Shown here: piece by piece, positions 19,508 to 26,843 of the stretch | Position numbering within the stretch: the first letter of the stretch is position 1 | Layout of the letters: each line of letters begins with the position of its first letter | Assembly: GCA_002728725.1 (NCBI GenBank) | Contig: PBVS01000053.1 | Coordinates: forward strand, 7,279-34,121 | Source of the DNA: Woeseiaceae bacterium | GTDB lineage: Bacteria; Pseudomonadota; Gammaproteobacteria; Steroidobacterales; Woeseiaceae | Direction: 5' to 3' | DNA length: 26,843 bases | The notes under the pieces: model-generated | Seen by the model: the letters and a program-made list of their open reading frames with translations, nothing else | Told to the model about the DNA's origin: nothing | Databases searched by the model: none | Position numbers and translations under genes: made by a program

Positions 19508-19738
19508 ATGTCTTCATTCCCAGAAATTCGTTGGCAGTGTCGAAGAGGAATGAGGGAGCTGGATGAATTATTAACCAGGTTTCTCGATACAAAATACGCT
19601 GACTCTCCCAGCGATGTTCAGATGGCATTTGTCGAGCTCCTAAAGTTAAGTGACCCTGAATTGGTTAAACTTCTTCTAACCCCATATCGTTCACAAGTCA
19701 AAGAGATCAATAATATTATTGATAAAATTAAAAATTAA
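19508..19738 (+). CDS. sdhE: FAD assembly factor SdhE
   Basis: SdhE (SDHAF2/Sdh5 family) promotes covalent attachment of FAD to the flavoprotein subunit. The hallmark RGMRELD is at residues 13-19 in a compact helical protein of 76 residues, followed by the conserved FVELLKLSDPEL. In E. coli sdhE lies apart from sdhCDAB beside ygfX. Here it immediately follows sdhB, so the whole complex II maturation set (SDHAF4-like, SdhE and the nearby YgfZ) brackets the enzyme genes. Confidence 0.95.
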   Translation: MSSFPEIRWQCRRGMRELDELLTRFLDTKYADSPSDVQMAFVELLKLSDPELVKLLLTPYRSQVKEINNIIDKIKN

Positions 19739-19755
19739 ATGGAAGTATTTTATCG

Positions 19756-20010
19756 ATGAAGCCAATATTTTATGTATATACTAAACCGGGTTGCCATCTT
19801 TGTGAGATCTTGATTGAGCAATTAATGGAAACATTGAGAGATAAAGCAGATATCAAATTTATTGATATAGAGTCGAAACCGGAATTATTCAATGAGTATT
19901 GCGAGATAATACCTTTAGTGAAGTATAGAGATAAGGAGTTATTCCGATATCACTATGATCATAATATTATTAAAAAAATTATGATGACTTTCCCTCGCCA
20001 AGCATCTTAA
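19756..20010 (+). CDS. Glutaredoxin-like protein (DUF836 type)
   Basis: An 84-residue thioredoxin-fold protein with a C-H-L-C redox pair at Cys13 and Cys16 in YTKPGCHLCE, followed by beta-strand FIDIES and the cis-Pro region EIIPLVKYRDKEL. This fits the short DUF836/glutaredoxin-like family, whose physiological substrate is unknown. In Pseudomonas-type genomes a similar small gene lies between mucD and lepA. Here it remains next to lepA while the mucD side is missing, as described in the findings. Confidence 0.82.
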   Translation: MKPIFYVYTKPGCHLCEILIEQLMETLRDKADIKFIDIESKPELFNEYCEIIPLVKYRDKELFRYHYDHNIIKKIMMTFPRQAS

Positions 20011-20047
20011 CTTAGTATTTCTGGATATATATAAAAAATAAAAAGCT

Positions 20048-21856
20048 ATGCAACAAATTAGAAACTTTTCAATAATCGCTCATATAGATCATGGGAAATC
20101 CACTCTTGCTGACCGTTTTATCCAAATTTGTGGTGGTTTGCAAGACAGAGAAATGGCTGAACAGGTCTTAGATTCAATGGATATTGAAAGAGAGAGAGGC
20201 ATTACGATTAAGGCGCAAAGCGTATCACTGGATTATGTTTCTGAGGATGGCAATAAATATCAATTAAATTTTATCGATACACCAGGTCATGTTGATTTTT
20301 CTTATGAGGTGTCTCGCTCCCTAGCTGCTTGTGAAGGTGCTTTGCTGGTCGTTGATGCTGCTCAGGGTGTCGAAGCTCAAAGTGTAGCTAATTGTATAAC
20401 TGCTATAGATCAAAATCTCGAAGTTTTGCCGGTGTTAAATAAGATTGATCTCGGATCAGCAGATGTTGATTTGGTGGCTAATGAAATAGAGGATGTCATT
20501 GGTATCGATGCCTCAGATGCCGCATTGGTGAGCGCGAAAACAGGGCTTGGAGTTGACCTTCTTTTAGAGAAGCTTGTAAAGATCATTCCTCCACCTGAAG
20601 GTGATCCTGGATTACCTCTTCAAGCATTAATTATAGATTCTTGGTTTGATAACTATGTCGGAGTTGTCTCTTTAGTCAGAATAGTCAATGGAACATTAAA
20701 AAAGAAATCAAAAATACAGGTAATGTCAACTGGCAGATCTTTTGAGGTCGATAGGGTTGGTTGTTTCACTCCAAAGATGATTGATAAGGACGAATTAAAA
20801 ACTGGTGAGGTTGGATTCGTTATTGCTGGAATAAAAGAAATCGATGGAGCTCCCGTTGGTGACACACTCACAACAACGTCAGCTCCATGTGAGAAGCCAT
20901 TACCAGGTTTTAAACAAGTCCAACCAAGAGTATTTGCTGGCCTCTTTCCTGTGAGTTCCGATGATTACGAGGGTTTCCGTGAAGCACTTCAGAAGCTTAG
21001 GCTAAACGATGCCGCTCTGAATTTTGAGCCAGAAACGTCTGCTGCACTGGGTTTTGGATTTAGATGTGGTTTTCTTGGTATGTTGCATCTAGAAATTGTT
21101 CAAGAAAGATTGGAACGAGAATATAATCTTGACCTAATAACTACTGCACCAACCGTTGTATTTGAAATTACAAATAAGAAAAACGAAACCATATTTGTCG
21201 ATAATCCAGCAAAACTTCCACCAGTAAATGACATTGAAGAACTTCGCGAACCGATCATACTGGCTAGCATACTTGTACCTCAAGATCATGTGGGTTCTGT
21301 CATTAAACTGTGCATCGAAAAGAGAGGTGTGCAAAAAAATATCCGCTATCTGGGTAATCAAGTATCCTTAGATTATGAAATGCCCTTGGCCGAGGTAGTG
21401 ATGGACTTTTTTGATAGATTGAAATCGGTCAGTAGAGGCTTTGCCTCATATGACTATCAGTTTCTAAGATTCCAGGTTGCACCATTGGTGCGAGTAGATA
21501 TTCTTATTAATGGGGAGCGTGTCGATGCACTGTCACTCATCATGCATAAAGAAAGCTCATTATATCGTGGTAGAGAGATTGTTGAGAAAATGCGAAAATT
21601 AATTCCAAGACAAATGTTCGATGTTGCCATACAGGCTGCAATTGGGAGTCAGATCATTGCTAGAAGCACCGTAAAAGCGCTGAGAAAAAATGTTACAGCA
21701 AAATGTTACGGTGGCGATGTTACACGAAAAAGAAAGCTATTAGAAAAACAAAAAGCAGGAAAAAAGAGAATGAAGCAAATAGGATCTGTTGAAATACCAC
21801 AAGAAGCATTCCTTACGATTTTGAGTGTAGAGGATAAACAAGGTAAAAAAAGATGA
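20048..21856 (+). CDS. lepA: Elongation factor 4 (LepA) GTPase
   Basis: LepA is a ribosome-associated translational GTPase implicated in back-translocation and, in E. coli, in 30S assembly and initiation. The G domain begins with [18 protein letters not shown] (P-loop about residues 11-18), continues with the [11 protein letters not shown] switch I, DTPGHVDF and NKIDL, and is followed by domains II, III and V. The LepA-specific C-terminus includes [22 protein letters not shown] (given in part) and the [22 protein letters not shown] region. The length is 602 residues (E. coli 599). It overlaps lepB by ATGA. No Shine-Dalgarno is evident upstream; the preceding 37-base gap is AT-rich with nothing recognisable. 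Confidence 0.97.
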   Translation: MQQIRNFSIIAHIDHGKSTLADRFIQICGGLQDREMAEQVLDSMDIERERGITIKAQSVSLDYVSEDGNKYQLNFIDTPGHVDFSYEVSRSLAACEGALLVVDAAQGVEAQSVANCITAIDQNLEVLPVLNKIDLGSADVDLVANEIEDVIGIDASDAALVSAKTGLGVDLLLEKLVKIIPPPEGDPGLPLQALIIDSWFDNYVGVVSLVRIVNGTLKKKSKIQVMSTGRSFEVDRVGCFTPKMIDKDELKTGEVGFVIAGIKEIDGAPVGDTLTTTSAPCEKPLPGFKQVQPRVFAGLFPVSSDDYEGFREALQKLRLNDAALNFEPETSAALGFGFRCGFLGMLHLEIVQERLEREYNLDLITTAPTVVFEITNKKNETIFVDNPAKLPPVNDIEELREPIILASILVPQDHVGSVIKLCIEKRGVQKNIRYLGNQVSLDYEMPLAEVVMDFFDRLKSVSRGFASYDYQFLRFQVAPLVRVDILINGERVDALSLIMHKESSLYRGREIVEKMRKLIPRQMFDVAIQAAIGSQIIARSTVKALRKNVTAKCYGGDVTRKRKLLEKQKAGKKRMKQIGSVEIPQEAFLTILSVEDKQGKKR

Positions 21857-22599
21857 ATCTAGCATTAATACTTGTTTCTCTTACAGCCATCAGTGGAGCT
21901 GTAATATTAACTGATATCTTATTTTGGAAAAATAAACCAAAAGAAAAATCACCAACTAAAGTAATCTTAGAATACTCTTATGCATTTTTCCCCGTTCTTT
22001 TATTGGTTGTTGTAATACGGTCGTTTGTCTTTGAACCATTCAGAATACCATCAGGTTCAATGAAGCCAACTCTCCTTGTGGGAGACTTTATTTTTGTTAA
22101 AAAATATTCATATGGATTGAGATTACCAGTTCTTGAAAAAAAAATACTAGATATCGAAAAACCTCGGCGTGGTGATGTTGCGGTTTTTCGGCTCCCTTCA
22201 GATCCAAGTATCAATTATATTAAAAGAGTGATTGGATTACCTGGCGACAAAATCATTTATCAGGATCATAAGCTTACTATTAATGGTGATGAGGTTGTCA
22301 TGAATAGAGATTCGTCTAACCCCTTACATGAAATGAAACCACAATTTATTGAAGAGATAGATGACAATAGCCATACGATTATCACTTCAAACGCTAATTT
22401 TAGTATTGGTGAGGGTTATTATGAAGTGCCTAAAAATAGTTACTTTATGATGGGTGATAATAGGGACAACAGCAGGGACAGTCGATTTATAGGGTCAATT
22501 CCAGAGGAATACCTAGTAGGAAAGGCAGCTAGGATATGGATGCATATGGATGGATTTGAGTGGCCAGATATAAAAAGAATTGGCCGCAAAATAGAATAA
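21853..22599 (+). CDS. lepB: Signal peptidase I
   Basis: LepB removes signal peptides from exported proteins at the periplasmic face of the inner membrane. It is a Ser/Lys protease. The nucleophile is Ser69 in [13 protein letters not shown] and the general base is Lys124 in [12 protein letters not shown]. Box [13 protein letters not shown], is intact. Two N-terminal membrane segments (about 2-24 and 42-60) fit the gammaproteobacterial topology. At 248 residues it is much shorter than E. coli LepB (324), which suggests a smaller periplasmic non-catalytic domain. It is coupled to lepA by ATGA with AAGG as a Shine-Dalgarno, and precedes rnc. Confidence 0.95.
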   Translation: MNLALILVSLTAISGAVILTDILFWKNKPKEKSPTKVILEYSYAFFPVLLLVVVIRSFVFEPFRIPSGSMKPTLLVGDFIFVKKYSYGLRLPVLEKKILDIEKPRRGDVAVFRLPSDPSINYIKRVIGLPGDKIIYQDHKLTINGDEVVMNRDSSNPLHEMKPQFIEEIDDNSHTIITSNANFSIGEGYYEVPKNSYFMMGDNRDNSRDSRFIGSIPEEYLVGKAARIWMHMDGFEWPDIKRIGRKIE

Positions 22600-22626
22600 A
22601 TTTTTTTTAAATCAGTTAGGTTTTAC

Positions 22627-23301
22627 GTGCAAGCATTAAATAAATGGTTAGAAGATAAATTAAATTATCACTTTAAGGACGAAACTCTTTTAAAACTGTC
22701 GTTAACACATAGAAGTGCTTGTCAAAAAAATAATGAAAGACTGGAGTTTTTAGGAGATGCGGTTCTCGGCTCAATTATAGCTGAATATATTTTCAATAAA
22801 AAAAATGAATCCAACGAGGGCGATCTAACACGTTATCGCGCCTATCTAGTAAAAGAATCGACACTTTGCGAGATAGCAAGGGAGATTGAACTTTCCAATT
22901 ATCTCATACTTGGTTCGGGCGAAAATAAAAGTGGAACTCGATACAGATGTTCGGTTCTTTCGGATACTCTAGAAGCACTAATTGGTGCTATCTATCTTGA
23001 TTCAGATTTTGAAGTTACAAAAGAAGTTGTAGTTTCTCTCTACCAAAAATACATCTCAGACATACCATCAATGGATGAGTTAAAAGATCCTAAAACAAAG
23101 TTACAAGAAATTATGCAAAAAGAAGGAATCAGCCTGCCTGAATATACATTAATAGAAACTCACGGCGAAGATCACCAGCAAACATTTCATGTCAGTTGCA
23201 GACTAGACAAAAAAAATCAAATAACTCATGGTAAAGGAAAATCAATTAGACAAGCAGAGCAAGAGGCGGCATTAATGATGCTGCAACAATATGAAGAATA
23301 A
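22627..23301 (+). CDS. rnc: Ribonuclease III
   Basis: RNase III cuts double-stranded RNA, processing the rRNA precursor and some mRNAs. The catalytic domain has the signature NERLEFLGDAVLG with Glu40 and Asp44, and the second acidic pair Asp113 and Glu116 in SDTLEALIGAIYLDS. These are one residue offset from E. coli E41, D45, D114 and E117. A C-terminal double-stranded-RNA-binding domain starts near residue 153 (DPKTKLQEIMQ). The length is 224 residues. The start is GTG with only a weak AGG upstream. The 3' end overlaps era by 11 bases, the usual rnc-era arrangement. Confidence 0.96.
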   Translation: MQALNKWLEDKLNYHFKDETLLKLSLTHRSACQKNNERLEFLGDAVLGSIIAEYIFNKKNESNEGDLTRYRAYLVKESTLCEIAREIELSNYLILGSGENKSGTRYRCSVLSDTLEALIGAIYLDSDFEVTKEVVVSLYQKYISDIPSMDELKDPKTKLQEIMQKEGISLPEYTLIETHGEDHQQTFHVSCRLDKKNQITHGKGKSIRQAEQEAALMMLQQYEE

Positions 23302-24202
23302 TATCTCTGAGGACAATAATTTCAGATGTGGCTTTATTTCAATAGTTGGAAGACCAAATGTAGGAAAATCAACACTTGTTAATACCATACTAAAAAACAA
23401 TATAAGTATAGTAACCAGAAAACCTCAGACAACAAGAAACAGGATTCTTGGAATTTATACTAGATTAAACTATCAAGCCATCTTTATAGACACACCTGGA
23501 ATTCATATAAATGAAAAGAAAGTGATCAATAAGATGATGAACAAAACAGCTCTAAATGCAATTATGGATACGGATTTAAATTTATTTCTATGTGAAGCAA
23601 ATCGTTGGACAAAAGAGGATGAGGTGGCTTTAAAGCAAATAAAAAAAAGCGATGCGCCTTCTATCTTGTTATTGAATAAGATCGATTTAATTTCCCCTAA
23701 AGAGAGAATCTTGGAGTCAATTGCTAAGCTGTCAGAAAAACATAAATTTAAAGAAATAATTCCAATCTGTGCAAAAAATAGAGATTCACTCAATGTATTA
23801 ATGGATAAGATACCTTTTCTTCTTCCAGACTCACCACAATTGTATGAGACAGAAATGCTTACAGACAGAAGTAAACCATTTATGACGTCAGAAAAGATCA
23901 GAGAAAAATTACTGATGCAATTGAACCAGGAAATTCCTTATGGCCTTAGTGTTGAAATAGAGAAATTTGAGGAAAAAAATAATGCCATAGACATTGCTGC
24001 GGTAATCTGGGTTGAAAGAGAGAGTCAAAAAGGAATTGTAGTAGGAAAAAATGGCAATGCTTTAAAAAAAATTGGAAGCAGCGCAAGAATTGATCTTGCT
24101 AATTATTTTGAAAAGAAGGTCCATCTCAAGCTATGGGTGAAGGTTAAGGAGAATTGGGCAGACAGTGAAAGAGACCTCCGTAGCATGGGTTTTGAAATTT
24201 AA
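23291..24202 (+). CDS. era: GTPase Era
   Basis: Era is an essential GTPase that binds the 3' end of 16S rRNA during 30S maturation. The G1 loop GRPNVGKST is at about residues 20-28, followed by KPQTTRNRILGI (G2 region), DTPGIH (G3) and LLNKIDL (G4). The C-terminal KH domain contains IVVGKNGNALKKIGSSARIDL. The length is 303 residues (E. coli 301). It starts inside the end of rnc, which implies translational coupling. Confidence 0.97.
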   Translation: MKNNISEDNNFRCGFISIVGRPNVGKSTLVNTILKNNISIVTRKPQTTRNRILGIYTRLNYQAIFIDTPGIHINEKKVINKMMNKTALNAIMDTDLNLFLCEANRWTKEDEVALKQIKKSDAPSILLLNKIDLISPKERILESIAKLSEKHKFKEIIPICAKNRDSLNVLMDKIPFLLPDSPQLYETEMLTDRSKPFMTSEKIREKLLMQLNQEIPYGLSVEIEKFEEKNNAIDIAAVIWVERESQKGIVVGKNGNALKKIGSSARIDLANYFEKKVHLKLWVKVKENWADSERDLRSMGFEI

Positions 24203-24212
24203 TGTTCATGAT

Positions 24213-24938
24213 ATGAGCAGCAAAAAGAGAGTACTCAAACAGCCAACTTGGATTCTTCATCAGCGGCCATATCGAGATACCAGCAGTATAATTGATATAT
24301 TTACAAGGGATTTCGGTCGGGTATCGATCATAGCCAAAGGAGGTAGATCACCTAAATCTAAATTCAGAGGTTTGTTGAGACCTTTTTTTCCTATCAAATT
24401 ATCATGGTATTCAGGAAAGAATTTAGGCAATCTTGTTGAGATTGATGTTGTAGGAAAGCCTTATAATTTAATTGGCGATTCATTGTTATCTGCTTACTAT
24501 TTGAATGAATTGATACTAAAATTTCTTGTCAAAGATGATCCTCAAGTTGAAATCTTTGATTTATACAGCAGAACAATCTTGGATCTAATTGAAACGGGAG
24601 ACATTGCTCCTGTATTGAGAAAATTTGAGTTAGAGTTCCTTAAGTTAATTGGCTATGGTCTTAATTTGGAGTTTGAGGCAGTGACCCATTTGCCCGTGAG
24701 AGATGATTTATTTTATGAGTATAATCCCGGTATTGGTTTGGTTATATCAGATAAGAAAAATGATCAATATGTTTTCAGTGGGACAGACATAAACGCGATA
24801 AATCAAGGTGATTTTCAAGAGAAAAAGACAGTAAAATCTGCAAATAGATTATTAAAAAGTATAATAAATTTTCATTTAGATGGCCGGCGTTTAAAAACGA
24901 GAAGGGTTTTAGAAGAACTAAAAAGATTTGGAGATTAG
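24213..24938 (+). CDS. recO: DNA repair protein RecO
   Basis: RecO, with RecR, loads RecA on SSB-coated gaps in the RecF pathway. The N-terminal OB-fold appears as WILHQRPYRDTSSIIDIFT followed by GRVSIIAKGGRSPKS, and the helical C-terminal domain includes LRKFELEFLKLIGYGLNL. A GTG at 24165 would extend the frame into era. I chose the ATG at 24213, which gives 241 residues (E. coli 242) and places the conserved start correctly, 10 bases after era. The family's zinc-binding cysteines seen in some bacteria are absent, as in E. coli. pdxJ starts one base after its stop. Confidence 0.93.
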   Translation: MSSKKRVLKQPTWILHQRPYRDTSSIIDIFTRDFGRVSIIAKGGRSPKSKFRGLLRPFFPIKLSWYSGKNLGNLVEIDVVGKPYNLIGDSLLSAYYLNELILKFLVKDDPQVEIFDLYSRTILDLIETGDIAPVLRKFELEFLKLIGYGLNLEFEAVTHLPVRDDLFYEYNPGIGLVISDKKNDQYVFSGTDINAINQGDFQEKKTVKSANRLLKSIINFHLDGRRLKTRRVLEELKRFGD

Positions 24939-24939
24939 T

Positions 24940-25671
24940 ATGGGTAACAGAGTGAATTTGGGTGTGAATGTAGATCATATAGCCACTTTAAGACAGGCCA
25001 GAGGCGTTGATTTTCCAGATCCAGTAGATGCTGCTTTGATTGCCGAAAAAGCAGGAGCCAACAGCATAACAATGCATTTGAGAGAGGATAGAAGACATAT
25101 TCAAGATGCAGATATTTATAATTTTTCCAATGTAATGAGCACCCACTTAAATCTTGAAATGGCTATTACAAAGGAAATGATAGAAATTGCTTCTGACCTA
25201 AAACCCAGAGACTGTTGTTTAGTTCCTGAAAAAAGAGAGGAATTAACAACTGAGGGCGGATTAAATGTGAAAAGTAATTATGAACAGATAAAACAGGCAT
25301 GTCATGAATTGACTGGCTATGGTATAAGAGTTTCACTGTTTATTGATCCAGATATAGCTCAAATTGAGGCTGCATCTTCAACTGGTGCAACAGTTATTGA
25401 GCTTCATACCGGAGCTTATGCAGATAGCGAGTCTCACAACAAGCAAAATGAGTTAAAAAAAATCAAAAAATCTACTGAATATGCTTATAAGAAAGGATTA
25501 ATTGTTCATGCGGGTCATGGGCTCAATTACGATAACGTAAAAAATATAGCGTCAATTAATGAAATAATGGAATTGAACATTGGTCACTCGATTGTATCTC
25601 AAGCCGCGTTTATTGGCATGGATGCTGCTGTTAAAAAAATGGTCTCACTACTGAGTGAAGCGCGAGCGTAG
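24940..25671 (+). CDS. pdxJ: Pyridoxine 5'-phosphate synthase
   Basis: PdxJ condenses 1-deoxyxylulose 5-phosphate with 3-amino-2-oxopropyl phosphate to form pyridoxine 5'-phosphate, the last ring-forming step of DXP-dependent vitamin B6 synthesis. It is a TIM barrel with LGVNVDHIATLRQARG near the N-terminus, HLREDRRHIQD, ELHTGAYAD and a phosphate-binding GHGLNYDNV. I chose the ATG at 24940 over the upstream TTG at 24928: it has a clear GGAG Shine-Dalgarno 6 bases upstream and gives 243 residues, the E. coli length. acpS follows 8 bases later, the usual pdxJ-acpS pair. Confidence 0.96.
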   Translation: MGNRVNLGVNVDHIATLRQARGVDFPDPVDAALIAEKAGANSITMHLREDRRHIQDADIYNFSNVMSTHLNLEMAITKEMIEIASDLKPRDCCLVPEKREELTTEGGLNVKSNYEQIKQACHELTGYGIRVSLFIDPDIAQIEAASSTGATVIELHTGAYADSESHNKQNELKKIKKSTEYAYKKGLIVHAGHGLNYDNVKNIASINEIMELNIGHSIVSQAAFIGMDAAVKKMVSLLSEARA

Positions 25672-25679
25672 AAAGATAA

Positions 25680-26060
25680 ATGATATTTGGAATAGGAACA
25701 GACTTAGTGGAGCTATCCAGAATAAAAAAAACATATGAGCGTTTTGGAGATCACTTCGTAAATAGGCTTTTGATGGATGAAGAGTTAAAGCTCTTTAAAA
25801 ATGTCAAAAATAAAACGCGGTTCTTAGCCATGAGATTTGCAGCCAAGGAAGCAATAGTTAAAGCGATGGGAACCGGGTTTTCTGATGGTGTTTGGATTAA
25901 GGATACGGGCGTTATAAATCTAACTAGCGGAAAACCAATCACAATATTTTCTCATAGAGGGACAAATAAACTCAACACTCTTGGCATACAGGATATACTT
26001 ATTAGCCTTACAGATGAAGCGAATATGATTTTGGCATTTGCTGTAGCTATAAAAAAATAG
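25680..26060 (+). CDS. acpS: Holo-[acyl-carrier-protein] synthase
   Basis: AcpS transfers 4'-phosphopantetheine from CoA to apo-ACP, activating it for fatty acid synthesis. The Mg-binding residues are Asp8 in GIGTDLVEL and Glu57 in RFAAKEAIVKAMGTG. The length is 126 residues, as in E. coli. A GAAAG stretch shortly upstream may act as the ribosome-binding site. It follows pdxJ closely and is functionally linked to accA at the other end of the window. Confidence 0.95.
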   Translation: MIFGIGTDLVELSRIKKTYERFGDHFVNRLLMDEELKLFKNVKNKTRFLAMRFAAKEAIVKAMGTGFSDGVWIKDTGVINLTSGKPITIFSHRGTNKLNTLGIQDILISLTDEANMILAFAVAIKK

Positions 26061-26070
26061 GTTTAAAAAA

Positions 26071-26841
26071 ATGAACTGTTTTGCATTTGACATAGAGACA
26101 ATCCCGGATATTGATTTTGGGAGAGAGCAGATGAATTTGGATGGTTTGTCTGACAAAGACATTGGTAATAGCATGCTTTTTAGTCACAAACAAAAAACTG
26201 ACTCGGATATCCTCTCATTGTGCCAACACCGTATTGTCGCAATTTCGGTTGCATTGAGAAAAGACGATGGTTTTAAAGTATGGAGTTTAGGAGATATCAC
26301 CTCGGAGGAGCCTGAACTAATAAAAAGATTTTTTGCCGGAATAGATAAATATACACCAACACTACTATCTTGGAATGGATCAGGTTTTGATCTGCCAGTT
26401 CTTCATTACAGAGCGCTGAGACATCGTGTCCAAGCAAAAAAATACTGGGAAACAGGAACTAGAGATAAAAATTTTCGATTCAATAATTATTTAAGTCGTT
26501 TTCATGATAGGCATATAGATCTGATGGACGTATTATCAGGCTATCAACCAAGAGGTCGTGCCAGCCTAGATCAAATTGCCAACATGCTGGGTTTTCCTGG
26601 AAAACTTGGTATGAGTGGAGATAAGGTTTGGCCATGCTGGTTAGACGGAAAAATTCAAGAAATTAGAGACTATTGTGAGACCGATGTTTTGAATACCTAT
26701 CTAGTTTATCTTTCTTTTGAATTTATGCGCGGAAACTTAACCGAAAATGAATTGAACGATGAACATGCTATCGTTCGCGAGTCCCTCGAATCAGAAAAGA
26801 AAGATCATCTTGATGAGTTTTTATCTGTTTGGAAAAAATAA
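26071..26841 (+). CDS. Predicted DEDDy-type 3'-5' exonuclease (PolB-like)
   Basis: This 256-residue protein resembles the stand-alone proofreading-exonuclease family related to DNA polymerase B (the COG3298/DNA_pol_B_exo2 type). Exo I is visible as FDIET (Asp7, Glu9), Exo II as SWNGSGFDLPVLHYRA (Asp107), with Asp150 in HIDLMD and Exo III as YCETD (Tyr201, Asp205), i.e. a DEDDy active site. No polymerase domain is attached. The cellular substrate is not established. It follows acpS by 10 bases with a weak AGG upstream. The gene is complete, ending 2 bases before the window edge. Confidence 0.87.
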   Translation: MNCFAFDIETIPDIDFGREQMNLDGLSDKDIGNSMLFSHKQKTDSDILSLCQHRIVAISVALRKDDGFKVWSLGDITSEEPELIKRFFAGIDKYTPTLLSWNGSGFDLPVLHYRALRHRVQAKKYWETGTRDKNFRFNNYLSRFHDRHIDLMDVLSGYQPRGRASLDQIANMLGFPGKLGMSGDKVWPCWLDGKIQEIRDYCETDVLNTYLVYLSFEFMRGNLTENELNDEHAIVRESLESEKKDHLDEFLSVWKK

Positions 26842-26843
26842 AC

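Overview
This is an AT-rich, very gene-dense stretch of core bacterial chromosome, roughly one third G+C by eye. It carries about 30 protein genes, and no mobile element, CRISPR array, prophage, tRNA or rRNA that I could see. Gene content and order point to a gammaproteobacterium: dnaE-accA-tilS-pyrG-kdsA-eno-ftsB, surE-pcm-yqaA-nlpD, recJ-prfB-lysS with the RF2 frameshift, ygfZ, sdhE, and lepA-lepB-rnc-era-recO-pdxJ-acpS. Short intergenic spaces, frequent ATGA overlaps, AGA-rich arginine codons and missing syntenic neighbours suggest a streamlined, probably free-living aquatic lineage of the SAR86 kind. The exact taxon is an inference.

Layout. Positions 1-2706 hold the 3' end of dnaE, then accA and tilS. 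A 172-base gap with a candidate promoter precedes pyrG-kdsA-eno-ftsB (2879-6943). A lone minus-strand Smr gene (6948-7502) separates this from surE-pcm-yqaA-nlpD (7590-10278). A lone minus-strand Mth938-like gene (10283-10651) separates that from recJ-prfB-lysS (10754-15058). A lone minus-strand ygfZ (15055-15873) precedes a same-strand run of 15 genes to the window end: an SDHAF4-like gene, sdhCDAB, sdhE, a glutaredoxin-like gene, lepA, lepB, rnc, era, recO, pdxJ, acpS and a DEDDy exonuclease.

The genes cover DNA replication and repair (DnaE, RecJ, RecO), fatty acid and cofactor supply (AccA, AcpS, PdxJ), CTP, KDO and glycolytic metabolism (PyrG, KdsA, Eno), division and the envelope (FtsB, NlpD, LepB), translation (TilS, RF2, LysRS, LepA, Era, RNase III, Smr) and respiratory complex II with two dedicated assembly factors.

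The most interesting points are these. The succinate dehydrogenase module looks alphaproteobacterial/mitochondrial in type and is flanked by SDHAF4-like and SdhE assembly factors. rpoS is missing after nlpD, and nadB-rpoE-rse/muc-mucD is missing between sdhE and lepA. All three divergent intergenic regions contain a symmetric -10-like element. The three convergent pairs are separated by 4 bases or overlap by 4. The RF2 frameshift is exactly conserved. I found no convincing new multi-gene system.
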